DNA of 64,000 nucleotides from Halopenitus salinus (GTDB lineage: Archaea; Halobacteriota; Halobacteria; Halobacteriales; Haloferacaceae): the NCBI RefSeq assembly GCF_042662125.1, contig NZ_JBHSXL010000010.1, forward strand, positions 62,001-126,000, in the 5' to 3' direction. Position 1 is the first letter of the stretch; each line of letters opens with the position of its first letter. The translations under genes were made by a program, and so were the position numbers. Positions 8,083-16,821 of this stretch are shown in pieces. Below the pieces are notes generated by a model that worked only from the letters and a program-made list of their open reading frames with translations, was not told the origin of the DNA and did no database searches.

Positions 8083-8436
8083 TTACGCCGAGCTTCGCCC
8101 CGGATCCGGTTCCTCGATCAGCCCGCCCTCGTCGCCGAACTCGGCGGCGAGCAGGTCGGGGACGTCGCCGGGCGTCACGTCCGAGTAGAAGCGGCTCCGC
8201 GGGTGGATCGCCACCGCGGTGCCGTCCTCGCTACAGAGGCCGAGACAGCTCGTCTCCGCGACGTGGACGCTCGACCAGTAGAGGTCCCGGTCGCGAAGCC
8301 ACGTCCGCACCGCCTCGAGGACGGCCTCGCCGCCCGCGTCCCCACAACAGGCGTACTCCGAGTCGCGCTCGGTCGTACAGACCAACACGTGGTCCGTGAA
8401 TCCGTTCGCGTGGACGTCCTTGGTCCGGTCCCGCAT
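8083..8436 (-). CDS. Thioredoxin-like 2Fe-2S ferredoxin
   Basis: 117 residues. Cysteines in VLVCTTERDSEYACCG and in AETSCLGLCSEDG follow the spacing of thioredoxin-fold 2Fe-2S ferredoxins. It aligns by eye with the C-terminal domain of CbiX at 6191-7471 (VCT start, SCLGxC, then VAxxP). The ATG at 8436 shares a base with the stop of cbtA (TGATG), so it is last in a cbtB-cbtA-ferredoxin transcript. The frame is open further upstream inside cbtA, but only as a shadow. Probably an electron carrier for corrin or cobalt reduction; the partner is unknown. Confidence 0.85.
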   Translation of the reverse strand: MRDRTKDVHANGFTDHVLVCTTERDSEYACCGDAGGEAVLEAVRTWLRDRDLYWSSVHVAETSCLGLCSEDGTAVAIHPRSRFYSDVTPGDVPDLLAAEFGDEGGLIEEPDPGRSSA

Positions 8437-9290
8437 CAGTCGGCGCTCGGAACTCGATCGCCGTTCGTCGATCCGGCCGCGCGTCGATCGTCGGCGGGCG
8501 GCGAGGACGACTCGCGTCGCAGCCACGCGTGGGCGCCCGCGAGGACCGCCCACAGCAGCGCCTGTCCGAACACCGTGAGCCCGACCAGCCCGGCCGACAG
8601 CTCCGCGGGAAGCGGGTTCTCGACCGGGTTCGCGGGCGCGAGAACTACGGGAACCGCGAGCAGCCCGAACGGCACCAGCGCCGCGGCCGCGGCGACGGTC
8701 GTCGACCGCCGGTCCCGTCGCGAGAGCCGATCGAAGGTGTACAGCGCGAGCAGACAACAGACGACGCCGAGAGCCACCATACCGGCGTAGAGGCGAACGC
8801 GGGTCGACACGGCGAGGAACTGTCGGGCGCCCGGCGGCTGCGGCGGCAACACGAGCCACGGCGCCACGGAGGCCGAAAGGAAACCGGCGGAGCCGGCGGC
8901 TACGTCAGGGGTCGCCGATCCGGAATCACCCGGGAGGACCGGCTCCAGCAGGTAGAACCCGCCCCCGAATACCACCGCGCCGAGGAGGACCCCCCAGAGC
9001 ACGCTCGAGGCGATGCTCACGACGCTCGTGGTCGTCGCCGAAACGACGCCGTGGTCGTGGCCCGTCTCACCGACGACGCCGTGGTCCGTGGCGTCGTGGC
9101 TACTCCCGTCGTGGTCGTGATCCGCACCGGCAGCACCGGGGTCGCCGTCCGCCTCGATCGCCGCCTCGCCGTGGCCGAGCTCGTCGGCGAACGCGACGAG
9201 CGGGTTGGCGACGACGGCGACGAAGAGGCCGAAGACGAGCCCCGCGACGAGCCCCGCCTTGACGCCGCGGAGAACGTACTCGGCGAACAT
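8436..9290 (-). CDS. cbtA: Cobalt transporter subunit CbtA
   Basis: 284-residue membrane protein with about five to six hydrophobic segments: near residues 8-30 (VKAGLVAGLVFGLFVAVVA), 93-117, 165-185, 198-220 and 235-258. A His/Asp-rich loop (HDHDGSSHDATDHG and ETGHDHG, about 57-82) lies between the first two and could gather Co2+. CbtA/CbtB is the known predicted cobalt importer pair encoded beside cobalamin genes. cbtB is two bases upstream and the 2Fe-2S gene overlaps downstream. Confidence 0.88.
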   Translation of the reverse strand: MFAEYVLRGVKAGLVAGLVFGLFVAVVANPLVAFADELGHGEAAIEADGDPGAAGADHDHDGSSHDATDHGVVGETGHDHGVVSATTTSVVSIASSVLWGVLLGAVVFGGGFYLLEPVLPGDSGSATPDVAAGSAGFLSASVAPWLVLPPQPPGARQFLAVSTRVRLYAGMVALGVVCCLLALYTFDRLSRRDRRSTTVAAAAALVPFGLLAVPVVLAPANPVENPLPAELSAGLVGLTVFGQALLWAVLAGAHAWLRRESSSPPADDRRAAGSTNGDRVPSAD

Positions 9291-9292
9291 CC

Positions 9293-9514
9293 TCAGTGGC
9301 AGGTGACGCCGGCGGCGTGTCGGAAGTTGTGCAACGAGTCGTGGGCCATCGGCTCCTGGAGGAACAACAGCGCGAACCCGAGGGCCGCGACCAGCAGAAC
9401 CCCGAGGGCGATCTGCGTCGGCGTGAGTTCGACCCGCGAGCGTTCGATCCGTCCGTGAACCGTCTCCGGCGTCGCGCCGGCTGCCTCCGTCGTGGCGTCG
9501 ATCGCGGTCGTCAT
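9293..9514 (-). CDS. cbtB: Cobalt transporter subunit CbtB
   Basis: 73 residues: one transmembrane helix (ALGVLLVAALGFALLFL) followed by the CbtB signature tail with repeated His, MAHDSLHNFRHAAGVTCH, ending in a Cys-His dipeptide. This is the small metal-binding partner of CbtA. The frame is open to 9532, but the ATG at 9514 (MTTAID) has an AT-rich promoter-like stretch just upstream and is preferred. First gene of the cbtBA-ferredoxin unit, 102 bases after the stop of chlID on the same strand. Confidence 0.85.
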   Translation of the reverse strand: MTTAIDATTEAAGATPETVHGRIERSRVELTPTQIALGVLLVAALGFALLFLQEPMAHDSLHNFRHAAGVTCH

Positions 9515-9616
9515 GATAAATACGATTTGCACAACATCAAGTAAGATTGTAAAACTTTCGAGTGAACGACGATCGAATTGTGTTCGATCGACGCGACCGT
9601 CGGACCCGACGTCCCG
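9515..9616 (-). promoter_or_regulatory. Probable cbtB promoter
   Basis: The interval between chlID and cbtB is the most AT-rich stretch in this part of the cluster. Read leftward, GTTTTACAATC (9546-9556) is a TATA-like box about 37 bases before the cbtB ATG, giving a short 5' leader. No B12 riboswitch fold was recognised. Confidence 0.5.
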
Positions 9617-11992
9617 TCACCCCTCGTGAACGGTTCCGACGGTCGCGTCGATCCGGTCCGCCGAAAGCGCCGCCAGGGAGACGCGCTCGCCGGCGGTCTC
9701 CTCGACTATCACGTCGACGAGACTCGAACGGTCGTCCCGTTCGGGATCCCCGGCGTCGACGACCACCACGTGCGTGCCCGTCGCCGCCAGTTCGCGCGCC
9801 GCCTCGCGCGTCTCCGCGCTCGGGCTGCCGTCGGCCACGTTCGCCCGACCGTCCGTGACCACCACGACGACGCTCGCGGCGGGTTCGGCCCGGGCTAGGA
9901 CCTCACCCACCGTTCGCAGTCCCGCGGAAAGCGGGGTCCGGTCGCCGGTCGGCACGTCCTTGAGGTGTCGGGCGGCCAGCTCGACGCTGTCCGTCGGCGG
10001 GAGCAACACGTCGGCCCCGGAGCCGGCGAAGGAGACCACAGCGACCTCGTCGCGGTGCTCGTAGGCGTCCTGGAGCAGCTCGAGAACCGTCCTCTTGGCC
10101 GCGCGCATCGCCGGGCGCATCGAGGCGCTGGCGTCGATCGCGAACGCGACGAGCGCGTCCGCGCTCCCGCGTCGGACCGACCGCCGGAGGTCGCGTGACT
10201 CGATCGAATCCGACCCGCGGCGGGTCGCCGCTCGGAGCGACGCGCCGACGTTCACGTCGGACGCTTCGGACCCTCCCGCCGGCTCGGATCGGATCCGCGG
10301 TCCCGAATCGGTCCCCTGGACGCCCGGGCGCGATCGCGAGCCGGATCCGCCGCCGACGTCGCCCCTCCCGGCGTCGATCGGCTCGGAAACCGAGAGGTCG
10401 GGCGCGCTCCCCGGCTCGATCCCGACGCGCGACTCGCCCGGGACGACGGGCGTCGCCTCCGGTCCGTCCGATCCGACGTCCCCGCCGCGTTCCCCCGCGT
10501 CGCCCGGCCGCGGTGCGTGCGAGTCGCCGGTTCCGTCTTTCTCGCCCGATTCGCCCGCCTCTCTCTCGCCCGATTCGTCCGCCCCTCCTCCGTTCGGATC
10601 GGCCGTATCTTCTCCGTCCGCGGTCGATTCCTCGCCCGGTAGGGTCGACTCGCCCGCGACCGACTCCGCCGATGGTCCGTCGCTCGGCTCGGCTCCGGGG
10701 TCGCGACCGTCGGTCCGACTCCGGTTTGATCGGTCCCTTCCGTCCTCGTCCGGCTCGCCCGTTCGATCGTCGCCTCCTCGTTCGCCGTCCGGCCGATCGT
10801 CGCCTCCTCGTTCGTCGCCGCCTGCTCGCTCCCCATCGCCACCTTCGCGATCCGTCGGATCGTGCTCGTGGTCTCCCCCCTTCGCGCTCCCGTCCCCTCG
10901 GTCGCCGCCGTCCTCCCCGCGTTCCGAGTCCGACGAGTCGGCGTCATCGAAGTGATCGTCGATGAGGTCCTCGGCGTCGGGCGCCTCCTCGAACGGGCGC
11001 GACCGCAGGCGGTGCGGGAGCGCGAAGGAGGCCGCCTCCCGGACGTCCGATTCGATGACGCGGCCGCGGTCCTCGAGCGCCGCGAACGTCCGGGCGGCGC
11101 GTGCGGTCGCGATGTCGCCGCGGTGTCCCTCGATCCCGGCGTCGCGACACAGCTCCGCGATCTCCTCTCGAAGCGATCGAGGCAGCGTGACGTCCGGGAG
11201 TCGCCGCCGCGCGCGTTCGAGCCGGTCGCGATACGCCGACTGCGTCGTGGAGTCGGTCGCCTCCTCGCGGTCGATGCCGTCCCCGGACCGACCGAGCGCC
11301 CGATCGATGATCGCCACCCGATCGTCGATAGAACGACATCCCTCGATGGTCGCCTGGAGGGCGAAGCGGTCGCGAAGTTGGGGACGGAGGTCGCCCTCCT
11401 CGGGGTTCATCGTCCCGACGAGGGTGAACTCCGCGGGGTGGGACACGCTCACCCCGTCGCGCTCGACCCGATTCACCCCGCTCGCGGCCGCATCGAGGAG
11501 CGTGTCGACGAGGTGGTCCTCGAGGAGGTTCACCTCGTCGACGTAGAGGATCCCGCGGTTGGCCCGCGCGAGGAGCCCCGGATCGAACTCGTAGTCGCCG
11601 CCCAGCGCGTCGGCCACCGACAGCGTCCCCACGACGCGCTCGCGGGTCGCGCTCAGCGGGAGCGTCACCAGCGGAACCGGACGCTCGACCGTCTCGAGTT
11701 CTGCTCGTGCGCGCTCGCGGCAGTCCGCACACTGTCGGTCGGGATCGGCGGGCGGACAGCCGTAGGGACACCCCGCGACGGCCGTCCGCGTCGGGAGGAG
11801 GTCCGCGAGCCCCCGGACGGCGGTCGACTTCGCCGTCCCCTTTTCGCCGCGGATCAGGAGACCGTCGAGGTCGTCGTCGGCCGCGACGGCGAGTAAACCG
11901 CGCTTGAGTTCCCCCTGACCGACGATCCCGGCGAACGAGGGCGCTTCGCCCCGATCGTGCGAAGCCTTTTTGTTCTCTCCTAAATCAATCAT
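9617..11992 (-). CDS. chlID: ChlI-ChlD fusion chelatase subunit (CobN partner)
   Basis: 791 residues. An AAA+ ATPase of the magnesium-chelatase ChlI type comes first: Walker A GEKGTAKST (49-57), a four-Cys cluster near 72-87 (GCPYGCPP and QCADC), Walker B near ILYVDEVNLLEDHLVDTLLD. After about residue 340 comes a ~250-residue acidic/Gly/Ser linker. The C-terminal von Willebrand A domain starts near 614 with the metal site FAIDASASMRP. In place of CobS and CobT, such fusions are thought to drive cobalt insertion by CobN, which is encoded divergently 34 bases away. ATG 11992 is chosen; the frame is open to 12037 but overlaps the cobN start. The linker is compositionally typical for haloarchaea. 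Confidence 0.88.
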   Translation of the reverse strand: MIDLGENKKASHDRGEAPSFAGIVGQGELKRGLLAVAADDDLDGLLIRGEKGTAKSTAVRGLADLLPTRTAVAGCPYGCPPADPDRQCADCRERARAELETVERPVPLVTLPLSATRERVVGTLSVADALGGDYEFDPGLLARANRGILYVDEVNLLEDHLVDTLLDAAASGVNRVERDGVSVSHPAEFTLVGTMNPEEGDLRPQLRDRFALQATIEGCRSIDDRVAIIDRALGRSGDGIDREEATDSTTQSAYRDRLERARRRLPDVTLPRSLREEIAELCRDAGIEGHRGDIATARAARTFAALEDRGRVIESDVREAASFALPHRLRSRPFEEAPDAEDLIDDHFDDADSSDSERGEDGGDRGDGSAKGGDHEHDPTDREGGDGERAGGDERGGDDRPDGERGGDDRTGEPDEDGRDRSNRSRTDGRDPGAEPSDGPSAESVAGESTLPGEESTADGEDTADPNGGGADESGEREAGESGEKDGTGDSHAPRPGDAGERGGDVGSDGPEATPVVPGESRVGIEPGSAPDLSVSEPIDAGRGDVGGGSGSRSRPGVQGTDSGPRIRSEPAGGSEASDVNVGASLRAATRRGSDSIESRDLRRSVRRGSADALVAFAIDASASMRPAMRAAKRTVLELLQDAYEHRDEVAVVSFAGSGADVLLPPTDSVELAARHLKDVPTGDRTPLSAGLRTVGEVLARAEPAASVVVVVTDGRANVADGSPSAETREAARELAATGTHVVVVDAGDPERDDRSSLVDVIVEETAGERVSLAALSADRIDATVGTVHEG

Positions 11993-12026
11993 ACTTGTCT
12001 TAGACTCACGGAGGTTTAACAACGTT
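11993..12026. promoter_or_regulatory. Divergent chlID/cobN control region
   Basis: Only 34 bases separate the two start codons, so promoter elements must overlap coding DNA. GGAGGT at 12010-12015 is a Shine-Dalgarno match 11 bases before the cobN ATG. A 9-bp odd palindrome GTCTTAGAC (11997-12005) sits between the genes and could be an operator, although a match of this length can arise by chance. Confidence 0.45.
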
Positions 12027-15000
12027 ATGCCAACCATCGGGATCTACACCGCGACCGAGAACGAACTGGGGTCCATCGGGCGGGCGGCCGAGGAGGTCGA
12101 CGCAGACCTCCTCGTGCGGTCGGCGAGCGACCTGGACGACGAGACCGACGCAGCCGCCTTCGTCGACGAGTTGACCGACGCGACCGCCGTTATCTGCTGG
12201 CTCCACGGCTCCGAAGGGAGCATGCCCGGCTACGAGAGCGCCGTCGACCGGCTGCGGGAGGCCGGCGTGCCGCTCGTGGTCAAGTCCACGGGCGACGCCT
12301 ACGCGATGGAGGACACCACCGTCGATTCGGCCGCCCGCGAGCGCGTCTACGAGTACCTCGACAGGGGCGGGACCGTCAACGTGGCCAACTGCCTGCGGTT
12401 CCTCGTGGACGAGTACGCGGGCTCCGAGGACGTCGGTGCGTCCGCCGTGGACGCCGCGGACGACGAGGACCGTCCCTACGACGACCCCGTCGCGCTGCCG
12501 ACGGAGGGGGTCTACCACCCGGATCACCCCGGCGCGAGCTACGACGAGCTGCTCGCGACCCACGATCCCGAGTCGCCGACGGTCGCCGTCTGGTTCTACG
12601 AGTCCCACTGGACCCACGAGAACCTGCGATACGTCGACGCGCAGGTGCACGCGCTCGAGGCGCAGGGCGCGAACGCGCTCCCCATCTTCTGTAACCCGGC
12701 CTCCGAGGAGGACGGGGGCTGGGACGCCGAACGCGTCACGGACGAGTGGCTCGTCGATGCTGACGACGAGCCGGTCGTCGACGCCGTCCTCTCGTCGTTC
12801 ATGTTCTCGCTGGCGATGGACGAGCGCGGGCGCGAGGCGAGCGACGAGGGCGACTCCGCCGAGGACGTCTTCCTCGACCGCCTCGGCGTGCCCGTGATCC
12901 AGACGGTCACGACGATGCGCTCGCGATCGCGATACGACGCGAGCGACACCGGGGTGATGGGCTTCGAGCTGGCGCTTTCGGTCGCGCTCCCGGAGTTCGA
13001 CGGAAACGTCATCACCCACCCGATAAGCGGCAAGGAGCGGACCGACGACGACGCCGACATCGGCACGGCGCCGAAACAGCATTTCCCGATCGACGACCGG
13101 GTCGACCACGCCGCCCGCCTCGCGGTCAACTGGGCCGAACTCCGACACACGCCGAACGCGGAGAAGTCCGTCGCGGTCGTCCTCCACAACTACCCGCCGA
13201 GCGACGACGGCATCGGAACCGCCTTCGGGCTCGACACCCCCGAGAGCACGGTCAACCTCCTCTCGGAGCTCTCCGACCGCGGGTACGATCTCGGCGATGA
13301 CGAGGCGAGACCCGACGAGACCGGAACGGGCGCGGGCCCGCCCGTCGACGGCGCCGACCTCATCGACCGGCTGACCGACCAGTTGACTCTCGATTCCCGG
13401 TGGGTGGCTCCCGAGGACGTCCGCGAGGCGAGCGTCGACGTCGTCCCCACCGACCGCTACCGCGAGTGGTTCGACGCCCTCGACGAATCGCTGCGGGAGA
13501 ACGTCCTCGAGGAGTGGGGCGATCCCCCCGATCGACCCTTCGCGATCCCCGGCGTCGAGTTCGGGAACGTGCTCGTCACCGTCCAGCCGCCCCGCGGGTT
13601 CGGGATGGATCCCTCGAAGGTCTACCACGACTCCGACCTCCAGCCCCCGCACGACTACGTGGCGTTCTACGCCTGGCTGCGCAACGCCTTCGAGGCCGAC
13701 GCGGTCGTCCACCTCGGCACCCACGGCAGCCTGGAGTGGCTGCCCGGCAAGACGGTCGGGCTCGACGGCGAGAGCGCGCCGGACGGGCTGATCGACGACG
13801 TGCCGAACGTCTACCCGTACGTGATCAACAACCCCGGCGAGGGGACCCAGGCGAAGCGGCGCTCGTACGCCGCGATCGTGGACCACCTCACGCCGGTGAT
13901 GGGCAACGCCGGCACCTACGACGAGCTCGCGGAGCTCGAGGAGCTGGCCGACCGCTACCGCGAGGCCGGCATGGAGGACGCTCGCACCGACGACGGCGAG
14001 CACCTGGAGCGCCTCCTCCGGGAGACGGTCGACGACCTCGACCTCGCGGTCGAGCTCGGGATCGAGGGAACGATCGACGACCGGGCCGACGTTCGTGGTC
14101 CCGAGGAGGCCGGCTCGACGCTCGCCGAGGGCGACGTCGACGGCGACGACCTCGACGTCGACGAACTCGTCGAGCGCGTCCACGAGTACCTCACCGACGT
14201 GAAGACGACCCAGATCCGCTACGGACTTCACACCATGGGCGAGCCGCCGGCCGACGATCGACTCGTCGAGTACCTCGTCGCGCTCACGCGCCTGGAGAAC
14301 CCCGGCGGACCGAGCCTCCGCGAGAGCGTGGCCGGCGTCCTCGGGGTCGATCACGAACGAATGCTCGAGGAGCCGGGAACCTACGACGAGGACCTCGGAA
14401 TGACGCTTTCGGCGGCGGCGGACGTCGTCCACGAGACGAGCCTCGACCTCGTCTCCACCCTGGCCGAACGCGGCTTCGACGTGCCCGACTCGGAGGTCGA
14501 CGGCAGGGACCGCGCGACGGCCGAGAGGGACGCGAACGCGAGCGAGAGCGTGGAGGAGGACGCACAACCGGGGAGTACCGGGGACGACCGCGAGGTGAAC
14601 ATGAACCTCCTCGTCGTCGATCTCGACCCGATCGGCGACGCCCGCGCGAAGCCGGGCGCACACGAGGACCTCCGCGAGGCGCTCGCGTTCGTCTGCGAGG
14701 AGGTGGCCCCACGCGTCGAGGGCGCGGAAACGGAGATTCCCCGAACCGCGGACGCGCTCTCCGGCGAGTACGTCCCGCCGGGCGGCAGCGGCGCGCCCAC
14801 GCGCGGCGGCGTCGACCTCCTGCCGACCGGGCGCAACTTCTACACGCTCGATCCCCGGAAGGTGCCGGCCAGGAGCGCCTGGGAGGTGGGCCGCGAGGTC
14901 GCCGCGGGCGTCGCCGACCGCCACCGCGAGGAGCGCGGCGAGTACCCCGAGGAGATCGGCGTGGTCGCCTGGGGTACCCCCACCGTTCGGACCCGCGGCG

Positions 15001-16079
15001 AGACGATCGCGCAGGTCCTCGCCCTGATGGGCGTCGAGCCGCAGTGGACCGACGCCGGTCGGGTCGACGACGTGGATCCGATCCCGCTCGAGGAGCTCGG
15101 CCGGCCGCGGATCGACGTCACGACCCGCGTCTCCGGGCTCTTCCGCGACGCCTTCCCGCAGGCGGCCGGCGTGATCCACGACGCGGTCGAGGCGGTCGTC
15201 GAACTCGACGAGCCCCACGACCGCAACTACGTGAAAAAACACGTCGAGGAGGAGACGGAGCGGCTGGAGGTCGAGGGCGCGGAGGACCCCGAGGCGGCCG
15301 CGGCCCACCGCGTGTTCACGACCAAACCCGGCGGCTACGGCGCGGGGACGAACAAGGCGGTCGACGAGGGGAACTGGGAGGACCGCGGGGATCTCGCCGA
15401 CGTCTACACCCAGTGGGGCGGCTACGCGCTCGGCAAGCGCGGGCGCGTCTCCGCGGCCCACGACGCCTTCGAGCGCCGTCTCGGAAACGTGGAGGCGACG
15501 GTGAAGATCGAGGATACGGCCGAACAGGACGAGTTCGACAGCTCCGACTGGTACGCGTTCCACGGCGGGTTCATCACCGCCGTCTCCGAGATCGCCGACG
15601 AGGAGCCCGCCTCCTACGTCGGCGACTCGAGCGATCCGGACGCGGTCTCCGTCTACACGAACGAGGAGAAGGTCCGCAAGGCGATGCGCGCCCGGGTGCT
15701 CAACCCGAACTGGATCGACAGCATGCGAGAACACGGCTACAAGGGCGCCGGCGACCTCTCGACGACCGTGGACGTCGTCCTCGGGTGGGATGCGACCGCC
15801 GGCGTCGTGAGCGACGCGCTGTGGGCGGACGTCGCGGGGAAGTACGCCCTCGATCCCGACCGGATCGAGTGGATGCGGGAGGTGAACCCGTGGGCCCTCG
15901 AGAGCATCACGGACACGCTCCTCGAGGCGATCGACCGCGGGCTGTGGGACGCGGACGCCGCGACCGAGGACCGGATCCGCGACGTCAACCTCCGGGTCGA
16001 CGGCGACCTGGAGGCACGAGAGAGCGGATCGGGCGCGTCCGACCACGACGCTGCGGAGGTGACGAGCGATGACGACTGA
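12027..16079 (+). CDS. cobN: Cobaltochelatase large subunit CobN
   Basis: 1350 residues, the usual size for CobN/BchH. It binds the corrin ring and, with an AAA+/VWA partner, inserts cobalt at the hydrogenobyrinate a,c-diamide stage of the aerobic pathway. The conserved core VVHLGTHGSLEWLPGKTVGL lies near residue 565, and PGEGTQAKRR follows. A low-complexity acidic stretch (about 826-858) separates the two large halves; the second half carries TTRVSGLFRDAFPQ and the conserved GxNxA-like GYGAGTNKAVDEG. Start at the ATG with SD at 12010. Its 3' end overlaps cbiC by 11 bases. Its presence next to CbiX-type early chelation is biochemically puzzling. Confidence 0.93.
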   Translation: MPTIGIYTATENELGSIGRAAEEVDADLLVRSASDLDDETDAAAFVDELTDATAVICWLHGSEGSMPGYESAVDRLREAGVPLVVKSTGDAYAMEDTTVDSAARERVYEYLDRGGTVNVANCLRFLVDEYAGSEDVGASAVDAADDEDRPYDDPVALPTEGVYHPDHPGASYDELLATHDPESPTVAVWFYESHWTHENLRYVDAQVHALEAQGANALPIFCNPASEEDGGWDAERVTDEWLVDADDEPVVDAVLSSFMFSLAMDERGREASDEGDSAEDVFLDRLGVPVIQTVTTMRSRSRYDASDTGVMGFELALSVALPEFDGNVITHPISGKERTDDDADIGTAPKQHFPIDDRVDHAARLAVNWAELRHTPNAEKSVAVVLHNYPPSDDGIGTAFGLDTPESTVNLLSELSDRGYDLGDDEARPDETGTGAGPPVDGADLIDRLTDQLTLDSRWVAPEDVREASVDVVPTDRYREWFDALDESLRENVLEEWGDPPDRPFAIPGVEFGNVLVTVQPPRGFGMDPSKVYHDSDLQPPHDYVAFYAWLRNAFEADAVVHLGTHGSLEWLPGKTVGLDGESAPDGLIDDVPNVYPYVINNPGEGTQAKRRSYAAIVDHLTPVMGNAGTYDELAELEELADRYREAGMEDARTDDGEHLERLLRETVDDLDLAVELGIEGTIDDRADVRGPEEAGSTLAEGDVDGDDLDVDELVERVHEYLTDVKTTQIRYGLHTMGEPPADDRLVEYLVALTRLENPGGPSLRESVAGVLGVDHERMLEEPGTYDEDLGMTLSAAADVVHETSLDLVSTLAERGFDVPDSEVDGRDRATAERDANASESVEEDAQPGSTGDDREVNMNLLVVDLDPIGDARAKPGAHEDLREALAFVCEEVAPRVEGAETEIPRTADALSGEYVPPGGSGAPTRGGVDLLPTGRNFYTLDPRKVPARSAWEVGREVAAGVADRHREERGEYPEEIGVVAWGTPTVRTRGETIAQVLALMGVEPQWTDAGRVDDVDPIPLEELGRPRIDVTTRVSGLFRDAFPQAAGVIHDAVEAVVELDEPHDRNYVKKHVEEETERLEVEGAEDPEAAAAHRVFTTKPGGYGAGTNKAVDEGNWEDRGDLADVYTQWGGYALGKRGRVSAAHDAFERRLGNVEATVKIEDTAEQDEFDSSDWYAFHGGFITAVSEIADEEPASYVGDSSDPDAVSVYTNEEKVRKAMRARVLNPNWIDSMREHGYKGAGDLSTTVDVVLGWDATAGVVSDALWADVAGKYALDPDRIEWMREVNPWALESITDTLLEAIDRGLWDADAATEDRIRDVNLRVDGDLEARESGSGASDHDAAEVTSDDD

Positions 16080-16821
16080 GGGTGCATCGAGCGACGGAAC
16101 GACTGAAGGTGTGTCCTCTGAGGATACCTTCGACGAGTACGCCGACCTCGGCGCGACCACCGAGAACGCGATGGAGATCGCGGAGACCAGCATGGACCGG
16201 GTCCGAAAGCTCGTCCCCCAGGAGACGATCGCCGACCGAATCAGGGGGAAGTCAGTTCACGCGACCGGCGATCCGGAGTTCCAGCACCTCGTCCGGTTCA
16301 CCGGACCGACCGACGATGCGCCGGTCCGCGCCGGCGCGCGGGCGGTCCTCGAGTCGCGACCGATCGTGACCGACATCACGATGGTGAAGGCGGGGATCAC
16401 CGGCCGCGGCCACGACTGTCCGGTGCGAAAGGCCATCGGAAACGGCGCCGAGCTGGCCGAGCGGACGGGAATGACACGAACCGCGGCGTCCGTCCTCGAA
16501 CTCGACCGGGAGGGCGTCTACGACGACGCCATCGCGGTGATCGGCAACGCGCCGACCGCCGCGCTCGCGTTGGCCGACTGCATCGAGGACGGCACCCGCC
16601 CCGCCGTCGTGGTCGCCACGCCGGTCGGGTTCGTGAAGGCCGCCGAGAGCCGCGAGCGTCTGCGTGCCGTGGCCGCCGAACACGGCGTGCCCGCGATCTC
16701 GAACGTCGGACGCCGCGGCGGTAGCGGGCTCGCCGCCGGCCTGACGAACGAGCTCGTCCACGTCGCGAGCGACGTCCGCGACGGCTCGATCGACGCCGAG
16801 TGGGCGGCCGATCTCCGATGA
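16069..16821 (+). CDS. cbiC: Cobalt-precorrin-8X methylmutase CbiC
   Basis: 250 residues. Moves the C11 methyl group to C12, giving cobyrinate. The core begins near residue 25 (YADLGATTENAMEIAETSMDRV) and includes RIRGKSVHATGDPEFQHLVR, whose His is in the position of the catalytic His of CbiC/CobH, then IVTDITMVKAGITGRG and IGNAPTAALALAD. An 18-residue Ser/Thr/Gly leader precedes the fold. Overlaps cobN by 11 and cbiE by 4 bases, so it is part of the cobN-cbiC-cbiE operon. Confidence 0.92.
   Translation: MTTEGASSDGTTEGVSSEDTFDEYADLGATTENAMEIAETSMDRVRKLVPQETIADRIRGKSVHATGDPEFQHLVRFTGPTDDAPVRAGARAVLESRPIVTDITMVKAGITGRGHDCPVRKAIGNGAELAERTGMTRTAASVLELDREGVYDDAIAVIGNAPTAALALADCIEDGTRPAVVVATPVGFVKAAESRERLRAVAAEHGVPAISNVGRRGGSGLAAGLTNELVHVASDVRDGSIDAEWAADLR

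Noticed and set aside
9515..9616. Possible B12 riboswitch before cbtB or the cbi operons
   Set aside because: No B12-box-like sequence or extended leader was recognised here or in the other cobalamin control regions, and predicted leaders are short.
10095..10965. Rightward Ser/Pro/Arg-rich frames over the chlID linker
   Set aside because: They mirror the low-complexity acidic linker of chlID on the other strand and contain no domain.
12006..16193. Leftward 1395-residue frame opposite cobN
   Set aside because: It is antisense to cobN, rich in Val/Arg/Gly/Asp in the pattern typical of high-GC shadows, and has no recognisable domain.
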